Shown one piece after another: positions 13,752 through 19,066 of a stretch of 19,066 nucleotides of DNA. The DNA is taken from contig JAATVJ010000052.1 of assembly GCA_014523515.1 (NCBI GenBank), positions 1 to 19,066 of the forward strand, read 5' to 3'. Position numbers and translations under genes: made by a program. Source of the DNA: Nitrososphaerales archaeon TH1177 (GTDB taxonomy: Archaea > Thermoproteota > Nitrososphaeria > Nitrososphaerales > Nitrososphaeraceae). Each line of letters starts with the position of its first letter. The stretch's first letter is position 1. The notes beneath the pieces are model-generated. The model saw only the letters and a list, made by a program, of their open reading frames with translations. It was not told the DNA's origin and made no database searches.

Positions 13752-14620
13752 CTGAGGGAAAGACTTCATCTTCTCTCACACTTCTTTATGATACAATACG
13801 ATGGGAAGAAAAGGCTATCTATGAGGCTGCCAAAAAGAAAGGAATTGAAATAAAAAAAATCGATTGCAAAGATCTTGTTTTAGATTTAAACACACCACAT
13901 TCAGAATACAATAGTCAAATTATTATCCAAAGATGTGTTAGTTATTTTAAGAGTCTTCATTCTACTGCAGCTTTAGAAGGGTTAGGCGCCAAAGTAATTA
14001 ATCCACTTAATACTGCTATTATCTGTGGTAACAAATTATTTACTCATATGCTAATACAAAAAAAGGGAATACGAACTCCCAAAGTAATAACAGCTTTTTC
14101 TTCAGACTCTGCTCTTTCAGCACTAGATGATTTTGGTTATCCAGCAATTATTAAACCTACAATAGGAAGCTGGGGTAGATTAATAGCCTTATTACGTGAC
14201 AAAGAAGCGGCAAAGGCTGTATTTGAAGATAGAGAGCATATGTTTCCTCTCTATCAGATTTATTATCTAGAAGAATTTGTTTCTAGGCCACCTAGAGATA
14301 TAAGAGCTATAGTAGTAGGTGATAATGTTGTTGCTGCAATATATAGATACTCTGAAAAAGATGAATGGAAAACTAATATGGCATTAGGAGGCCGTGCTGA
14401 AAATTGTCCAATTACAGATGAACTAGAAGATATTTGTATTAAATCTTCTCAAGCTGTAGGTGGAAAAATTGTAGGTGTGGATTTAATGGAAAGTTCAAAA
14501 GAAGGCTTATTAGTACATGAAGTAAATAATACAACAGAATTTAAAAATACAGTAAGAATTACTGGAATAAATATTCAAGATGTGATTGTAGATTATTCTC
14601 TAAGATACCAAATTAATTAA
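13748..14620 (+). CDS. lysX: Alpha-aminoadipate--LysW ligase LysX (ATP-grasp)
   Basis: This 290-residue ATP-grasp ligase should load alpha-aminoadipate on LysW in lysine synthesis. Family motifs are IIQRCVSYFKSLH, IIKPTIGSWGRLIALLRD, RPPRDIRAIVVG, IYRYSEKDEWKTNMALGG and HEVNNTTEFKNT. AENCPIT and VNxTxEFKN match the Thermus LysX signature that I recall, which separates it from the ArgX copy at 7888-8745. The GTG at 13748 overlaps the lysW stop by 4 bp (GTGA) and is preferred to a TTG at 13739 that would add three residues. It has about ten more N-terminal residues than its ArgX paralogue. lysK follows after 6 bp. Confidence 0.92.
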   Translation: MTEGKTSSSLTLLYDTIRWEEKAIYEAAKKKGIEIKKIDCKDLVLDLNTPHSEYNSQIIIQRCVSYFKSLHSTAALEGLGAKVINPLNTAIICGNKLFTHMLIQKKGIRTPKVITAFSSDSALSALDDFGYPAIIKPTIGSWGRLIALLRDKEAAKAVFEDREHMFPLYQIYYLEEFVSRPPRDIRAIVVGDNVVAAIYRYSEKDEWKTNMALGGRAENCPITDELEDICIKSSQAVGGKIVGVDLMESSKEGLLVHEVNNTTEFKNTVRITGINIQDVIVDYSLRYQIN

Positions 14621-14626
14621 ATAAAA

Positions 14627-15742
14627 TTGGTCTCAGTTAATTATGCAATAGAACTTTTAAAAAAATCACTTGATCTTTATACTCCATCTAGATCTGAGGG
14701 ACAATTAGCTAATCTACTTAAAGATAAATGTATTAATGAGCTTGGTTTTGAGCAAGCTCATATAGATAGTGTTGGAAATATTATTGCTACCAAGGGAAGA
14801 GGATATCCAAGAATATTGCTTTGTGGTCATATGGATACTGTTCCAAATAAAGTTCCGGTAAGGATAGAAAATGGCTTCTTATATGGTAGAGGAGCATCGG
14901 ATGCAAAGGCTCCTTTAATTTCTATGCTTTTGGCTGCTTCCGAATTTCCTAAACAAAATGGTACTATAATATTTGCAGGTGTAGTTGATGAAGAAGGAAA
15001 TGCAACAGGTAGTAAACATCTTGTCAAAAATAATTTAGATGTAGATTATGCAATATTTGGCGAACCTAGTGGTATAGAAAATATTACAATTTCATATAAA
15101 GGACGCTTAGCTATTAAACTAACATGCGATGTTTTAGAAAGTGCACATGCTAGTGCTCCATGGCTAGCAAAAAATTCTATTGAGGAAGTATTCAATTTTT
15201 GGCATGCAATAAAAACTACTATAAATAACAATTATGAAAAGGAAAAAAAAAGTAATTCTGTTAGTTGCTGTCTTACTGAGATTTCTGGTGGATCAAGTCA
15301 CAATGTAACACCTCAAAAATCTAAAATAACAATGGATATTAGAATTCCTACTAGTCAAACTTGTCAACAAGTTTTGGATTCTATAAATGATATAATTTTA
15401 AAAATATCAAAAGAAAAAGGAGTAAAAACTAATTTTATAATTGAGGATTTTACAGAGCCATTTGAAGCTGATTTTTCTTCTCCCTTAGTTAGATCACTTG
15501 TTCTATCAGTTCTTGATGTATGTAAAAAAAGACCTATGTTATTGAGAAAAACAGGAACAGGTGATATGAATATAATTGGAAATGCATTTAAAATTCCTGT
15601 AGTAACATATGGACCAGGAGATCCACATTCTTCTCATAGTATCAATGAGCATATACGTATAGAAGAATATCTTTTAGGAATTGAAGTCTTTAAAAGATCT
15701 TTATTTCACATGTCCAGAATACATAATACCCAGAAGAAATAA
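14627..15742 (+). CDS. lysK: LysW-lysine/LysW-ornithine hydrolase (ArgE/LysK)
   Basis: This 371-residue M20-family metallopeptidase cuts the isopeptide bond to release lysine or ornithine from LysW, the last carrier-dependent step. Metal and catalytic residues are visible: His68 and Asp70 in LLCGHMDTVP, Asp92 in GRGASDAK, the Glu122-Glu123 pair in VDEEGNATGSKH, Glu146 in GEPSG, and the C-terminal His of HSINEHI. It starts with TTG 6 bp after lysX; no nearby ATG or GTG begins the conserved region. It is the only such hydrolase in the block, so it probably serves both branches. The carrier ends with two different residues on the two LysW copies, and this enzyme must accept both conjugates. Confidence 0.92.
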   Translation: MVSVNYAIELLKKSLDLYTPSRSEGQLANLLKDKCINELGFEQAHIDSVGNIIATKGRGYPRILLCGHMDTVPNKVPVRIENGFLYGRGASDAKAPLISMLLAASEFPKQNGTIIFAGVVDEEGNATGSKHLVKNNLDVDYAIFGEPSGIENITISYKGRLAIKLTCDVLESAHASAPWLAKNSIEEVFNFWHAIKTTINNNYEKEKKSNSVSCCLTEISGGSSHNVTPQKSKITMDIRIPTSQTCQQVLDSINDIILKISKEKGVKTNFIIEDFTEPFEADFSSPLVRSLVLSVLDVCKKRPMLLRKTGTGDMNIIGNAFKIPVVTYGPGDPHSSHSINEHIRIEEYLLGIEVFKRSLFHMSRIHNTQKK

Positions 15743-15777
15743 TATTAGAGGTAATAAGATCGAAGTATATTACTAAT

Positions 15778-16866
15778 ATGTTATGTTTTATTGGACTTGG
15801 GATAAATGGTTCTTCTGGATTAAGTCTATCTGCAAAAGAGACATTGCAAAAATGTAAATTTATTTATATTGAAAGATTTACAAGTTATATTGATGATTAT
15901 GATATAAAACAATTAGAACTTTTACTACAGACTGAAAATAATAAAAATATAAAAATAGTTCCTCGTTGGTTTATAGAAGATGCAAGAGATATTATATATC
16001 AATCAAAAGAAAATAATGTCGCAATTTTGACTTATGGAGATCCCTTTATGGCAACCACTTTTAGTGAACTTTACGTAAGAGCAAGAAAAAATTTAATTGA
16101 GATAAAAATAATTCATGGTGCTTCTGGAATTTCATCTTTAATTGGTGAAATTGGACTCCATAACTACAAATTTGGAAGGACTACAACAATTATGTCAGAC
16201 CCTATGTCTGCAATAAGTGTCTATAATATAGTATATGAAAATTTACGAGTGGGAAATCATACTTTAATCTTAACTGAATATAACAATAACAATGAAAATG
16301 ACTTTTTCTTTCTTGATCCTGTGCATGCTATAGATATGCTTCTTGAAGTCGAAGAAAATATCAAATATAAAATCTTATCCGATGAATTATTTATTATAGT
16401 AGCCTCTAGAATAGGAATGAAAGATCAAAATATCTTAGCAGGAAAAATTAAATCTATGAGAAAAATAGATTTTGGAAATGGACCTCATTCTATCATTATA
16501 ACTGGTCAACTTCATTTCACAGAAATTGATTCTATAACATCTCTTTATCAAAATCTGGATCCTCCTTTAGATAATACCGTATTCTTTCAACATATTGCAA
16601 TAACAATGTTAGAAAAATATTTGCCAAAAGCTAAAGATGCTTTGAAAAATATGAAATTATATCTTGAAAATGAAAAAAATTCTACATCAGATAAGCAAAA
16701 TAAAGGAATGTTTGATGTATTAGAAAATGCCGAATATTATTTATTAGATGCTGAAAGATTTTTTAATCAACATAAATTTGAATTAGGAATACTCAGTATA
16801 GGTTATGCAGAAGGATTAATCGATGCATTACGTTTCCAAAAAAATATCAATCCTTGGTTATCTTAA
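15778..16866 (+). CDS. dphB: Diphthine synthase with C-terminal DUF357-like domain
   Basis: This is a 362-residue protein. Residues 1 to about 265 are the SAM-dependent methyltransferase that methylates the modified His of translation factor EF-2 on the way to diphthamide. The motifs are IGLGINGSSGLSLSAKE, TYGDPFMATTFSEL (85-98, SAM site), HGASGISSLIGEIGLHNYKFG (113 onward) and GPHSIIITGQLHFTE. Typical Dph5 proteins stop near residue 265; here about 95 helical residues follow (YLPKAKDALKNMKLYLENEK to GILSIGYAEGLIDALRF). I recognise these as resembling the archaeal DUF357 family, usually a separate small protein. The joint near 270-278 reads cleanly without a stop or frameshift. It starts 35 bp after lysK and is followed by T-rich sequence, suggesting the block's transcripts end here. 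Confidence 0.88.
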   Translation: MLCFIGLGINGSSGLSLSAKETLQKCKFIYIERFTSYIDDYDIKQLELLLQTENNKNIKIVPRWFIEDARDIIYQSKENNVAILTYGDPFMATTFSELYVRARKNLIEIKIIHGASGISSLIGEIGLHNYKFGRTTTIMSDPMSAISVYNIVYENLRVGNHTLILTEYNNNNENDFFFLDPVHAIDMLLEVEENIKYKILSDELFIIVASRIGMKDQNILAGKIKSMRKIDFGNGPHSIIITGQLHFTEIDSITSLYQNLDPPLDNTVFFQHIAITMLEKYLPKAKDALKNMKLYLENEKNSTSDKQNKGMFDVLENAEYYLLDAERFFNQHKFELGILSIGYAEGLIDALRFQKNINPWLS

Positions 16867-16878
16867 TTTACTACCTCA

Positions 16879-16905
16879 TTTTTTTAAGGATATTTTTTAT
16901 ATTTT
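16879..16905 (+). terminator. T-rich termination region after dphB
   Basis: Three T runs (16879-16885, 16892-16897 and about 16900-16910) begin 13 bp after the dphB stop without a hairpin. Oligo-T stretches of this kind are the usual archaeal terminators. Prediction only. Confidence 0.4.
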
Positions 16906-16966
16906 GATTTTGAGAACTATTATTATAACAGAATAACCATTAATTATAAGTGAGGTTGGATATTGA

Positions 16967-18376
16967 GTGAATAAAAATTATAATATTTCTTTTAAAATTC
17001 CTGATGATTTATTACAATTTTTAAATAATGAAACTTATTCTTTATTGATTAAAGGAGACTCAGGAACTGGAAAAACTGCACTATGTTTGACAATTCTTAA
17101 AGCATTAAATATAAAGAATAATTTCTTTTATATTTCTACTAGAGTATCACCTAATAAATTATTTTTTTACTTTAAGTGGATAAACAAGTACCTTAAAATA
17201 AAATATTCAAATAATTATAACAAATCTTCTAAAGATATAAATAGCTTAGAGCCTTTTTTTGAAGATGCTCGTTTAGATGAACCAGAGTCACTTTTTGAAC
17301 GAATAACAAATCAATTAATGGATGTAAGGTCTCCCTTAATAATAGTAGATAGCTGGGATGGGGTGGCTTCATTTATGGATCGTGAATCAAGGTTAAATAA
17401 TGAACGTGTTTTGCAAACATGGTTAGAAAGAGCCGGTGGAAGATTAATTTTAGTAAGCGAAGGAAATGAAATGACAGCTTTAGATTATCTTGTTGATGGA
17501 ATTGTGACTCTTAAATCTACTAAATTTAACAATATAAATTTAAGAGAAATGAATTTAACAAAATTGGGGGGAATTAATATAAAGAAAAATTCTTTTTTAT
17601 ATACTTTAAATAATGGAATTTTTAAAATATATGAATCCAGTAATTATTGGGATCTTATCTTGGATCGGAGTCTTAGTTCACCAAAAAATAAATCTTCTAC
17701 TAAAAAAATTGTAAAAATTGATTCGGGTCATTCCTCCCTTAATAAAGATCTAAATGGTGGATTTACTAAGAATTCTATAGTATTATTAGAATATGATCCT
17801 AACATAGAGATTAAATATGTTGTTTTATTTTTGTTTAATTTTTTTATAAATTGCATTACTAATTCACATATCGTCCTATTAGATAATAAAATTGCTAGAG
17901 ATGTTACTTCTATTTTAAATTTGCTTAGATTATATTTTGTAGATTCCGATGATTATGATAAATCTATAAAATTAATTGACTTTATTTTGAATTCAAAATC
18001 TGATAGGTATAATAATAAAAATCATCATTATAATCTTAATACTGATCTATTATTTTCTTTTTTTTCTAAAGAATTGAATAATGTTAAATCAAATTCTATG
18101 ATATTTAGCATTTTAAATTTAGATAACTGTAAAAATATAGCTGACTATAAATTGATAAATTTTTTAAGAGAAAAAATAGATCTTTCGTTTTTGGTACATG
18201 AGATAGGGAATCAATTTGAATTAGATCAAAAATTATTTGATTTTAAAATTAAAATTATTTGTTTGAATGATGTAATTTGTATCAATTTAAAATATCCATA
18301 TTCACGAATATATGGACTTGAAATAGAGAAAATGAATAATTCAAATACATTGATCAGAGTAGATCCATTAATATAA
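16967..18376 (+). CDS. KaiC/GvpD/Rad55-like ATPase with a degenerate second domain
   Basis: This 469-residue protein starts with GTG at 16967, with GAGG at 16952-16955 as a possible ribosome site. The first RecA-like domain (about 1-225) has Walker A GDSGTGKT (30-37) and Walker B LIIVDSWDG (124-132). Between them, FYISTRVSP holds Arg where KaiC and RadA carry the catalytic Glu, a trait I associate with archaeal GvpD-like ATPases. The second half begins KIDSGHSSLNKDLNGGFTKN (about 250-269), like the entry of a KaiC domain. It continues IVLLEYDPNIEIK, where a P-loop should be, so the copy cannot bind ATP in the usual way. The protein is rich in Asn, Lys and Ile. Its role is unknown; signalling or scaffolding is a guess. 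Confidence 0.75.
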   Translation: MNKNYNISFKIPDDLLQFLNNETYSLLIKGDSGTGKTALCLTILKALNIKNNFFYISTRVSPNKLFFYFKWINKYLKIKYSNNYNKSSKDINSLEPFFEDARLDEPESLFERITNQLMDVRSPLIIVDSWDGVASFMDRESRLNNERVLQTWLERAGGRLILVSEGNEMTALDYLVDGIVTLKSTKFNNINLREMNLTKLGGINIKKNSFLYTLNNGIFKIYESSNYWDLILDRSLSSPKNKSSTKKIVKIDSGHSSLNKDLNGGFTKNSIVLLEYDPNIEIKYVVLFLFNFFINCITNSHIVLLDNKIARDVTSILNLLRLYFVDSDDYDKSIKLIDFILNSKSDRYNNKNHHYNLNTDLLFSFFSKELNNVKSNSMIFSILNLDNCKNIADYKLINFLREKIDLSFLVHEIGNQFELDQKLFDFKIKIICLNDVICINLKYPYSRIYGLEIEKMNNSNTLIRVDPLI

Positions 18377-18487
18377 AATAAGAAATTAGAATAATACAAA
18401 CACAGTATTAACTAAATATAGAATTAAAATTATCATTGAAATTGATGATATCTTTACACATTAAAAATTTGAATCATCTTATTTTTA
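18377..18487. other. AT-rich intergenic sequence, nothing recognised
   Basis: This is the first part of a 344-bp interval between the KaiC-like gene and tRNA-Ile. It has stops in all frames and no clear T-tract terminator, RNA or promoter. The next part carries a possible transposase relic and the last 75 bp before the tRNA are again featureless. Confidence 0.4.
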
Positions 18488-18643
18488 CTAACAATATCTT
18501 TCAATGGATTCTAAAGTAGAAATTCCGTCATGAATATAATGAAAATGATTATAATGATTGCTTATAATAATTTCAGCGATAATAGAATTATACATTTCTA
18601 ATATTACTTTTTTTCGATACCTAAATAAAAACAAATGATACAT
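18488..18643 (-). pseudogene. Possible relic of an IS200/IS605 TnpA transposase
   Basis: A 51-codon minus-strand frame begins MYHLFLFRYRKKVILEMYN. The YHxxxxxRYRKKV pattern is what Y1 (HUH) transposases of IS200/IS605 show near their N-terminus. After about 30 residues the similarity fades (NHYNHFHYIHDGISTLESIE): the HxH motif, catalytic Tyr and most of the usual ~130 residues are not recognisable, and a stop follows. No flanking hairpin ends or tnpB were seen. It lies about 80 bp beyond the tRNA-Ile 3' end, a common place for insertions. It may be chance resemblance. Confidence 0.3.
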
Positions 18644-18720
18644 AAAACTGAGACATCGTCTATTTTACAATATAAATTTTATAAAAGAGTCCCTGAGTTT
18701 GAAGTTATACTAAATCAAAA

Positions 18721-18794
18721 TGGGCCGAAAGGGAGTTGAACCCTCGACCTTTCGATTATCAGTCGAACGCTCCACCAAGCTGAGCTATCGGCCC
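18721..18794 (-). tRNA. tRNA-Ile, anticodon GAT
   Basis: The 74-nt minus-strand sequence folds as a complete cloverleaf. The acceptor stem pairs GGGCCGA with TCGGCCC, with A as discriminator. The D-arm is GCTC/GAGC and the anticodon stem TTCGA/TCGAA closes the loop CTGATAA, with anticodon GAT. The T-arm GAGGG/CCCTT closes the loop TTCAACT. No intron is present and CCA is not encoded. GAT reads the AUC and AUU isoleucine codons. A TATA-like ATATTTAAAT about 48 bp upstream (around 18840) may be its promoter. Confidence 0.97.
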
Positions 18795-18982
18795 AAATTA
18801 TCCGCACACTATTGTTGGTGCTTTATTTCAAAGACAATTTAAATATTTTTTTTATAGTTAATTTTTATTTTGGTCTAGCATTACATGCCGTCAAAGAAGT
18901 ATTTGTATTAAATATACTAAATATCCAATTACTGTATAATAAAAATGCATTTAAGAGTATCGTATTGTAATATGTATGATTA

Positions 18983-19066
18983 ATGATTAAAAATATTAAG
19001 GGAGTCGCTATTATTACAAAAAATCTCAATAAAAATGCATATGATGTATCAGAATATATTGCTAAA
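18983..19066 (+). CDS. 5' end of an unidentified gene, cut by the window edge
   Basis: An ATG at 18983 opens 28 codons to the right edge, beginning MIKNIKGVAIITKNLNKNAY. A TATA-like ATTTAAGA about 32 bp upstream (18947-18954) supports a real start with a short leader. The opening strand GVAIITKN followed by a helix with DVSEYIAK resembles the first beta-alpha unit of a nucleotide-binding enzyme, and NAD kinases start in this manner, but 28 residues are too few for an assignment. Confidence 0.5.
   Translation, partial: MIKNIKGVAIITKNLNKNAYDVSEYIAK

Overview
The window looks like chromosomal DNA of a Thaumarchaeota/Nitrososphaeria-type archaeon. The evidence is strong AT-richness, start codons preceded by archaeal TATA (box A) elements about 25-30 bp upstream with little or no leader, a diphthamide biosynthesis methyltransferase, a KaiC/GvpD-like ATPase, an archaeal-style carrier-protein (LysW) pathway for both arginine and lysine, and a tiny zinc-ribbon protein of a type I recall from ammonia-oxidising archaea. 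The genus cannot be fixed from sequence alone.

Layout. Bases 1-508: the first codons of a minus-strand gene running off the left edge, a two-repeat CRISPR remnant (118-214) whose repeat strongly resembles the Pyrococcus-type repeat, and a hairpin/oligo-T terminator on the minus strand. 509-1522 (-): a zinc alcohol dehydrogenase-family aldehyde reductase very close to bacterial Ahr/YjgB. 1858-2046: small Cys-rich zinc protein. 2177-5388: three genes (UbiA-like membrane prenyltransferase, alkaline-phosphatase-superfamily hydrolase, sugar-epimerase-like TIM barrel) that look like a reduced version of the bacterial/algal ebo cluster. 5397-6332 (-): winged-helix regulator with an unrecognised C-terminal domain, facing the ebo-like genes tail to tail and divergent from argG.

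6483-15742 is one long block for arginine and lysine synthesis on a carrier protein: argG, lysW copy 1, argX, argC/lysY, argB/lysZ, argD/lysJ, an Lrp-type regulator, homocitrate synthase, lysW copy 2, lysX, argE/lysK. ArgX should load glutamate and LysX should load alpha-aminoadipate onto LysW; LysZ, LysY, LysJ and LysK then phosphorylate, reduce, transaminate and release ornithine or lysine. ArgG continues the arginine branch from citrulline. Homoaconitase, homoisocitrate dehydrogenase, argF and argH are not in the window. The notable twist is that the LysW next to ArgX ends in the expected Glu, while the LysW next to LysX ends in Gln.

15778-16866 is a diphthine synthase fused to a helical C-terminal domain (DUF357-like). 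16967-18376 is a KaiC/GvpD-like ATPase whose second half looks like a P-loop-less copy of the fold. A possible IS200/IS605 transposase relic, a tRNA-Ile(GAT) on the minus strand, and the first 28 codons of an unidentified gene complete the right end.
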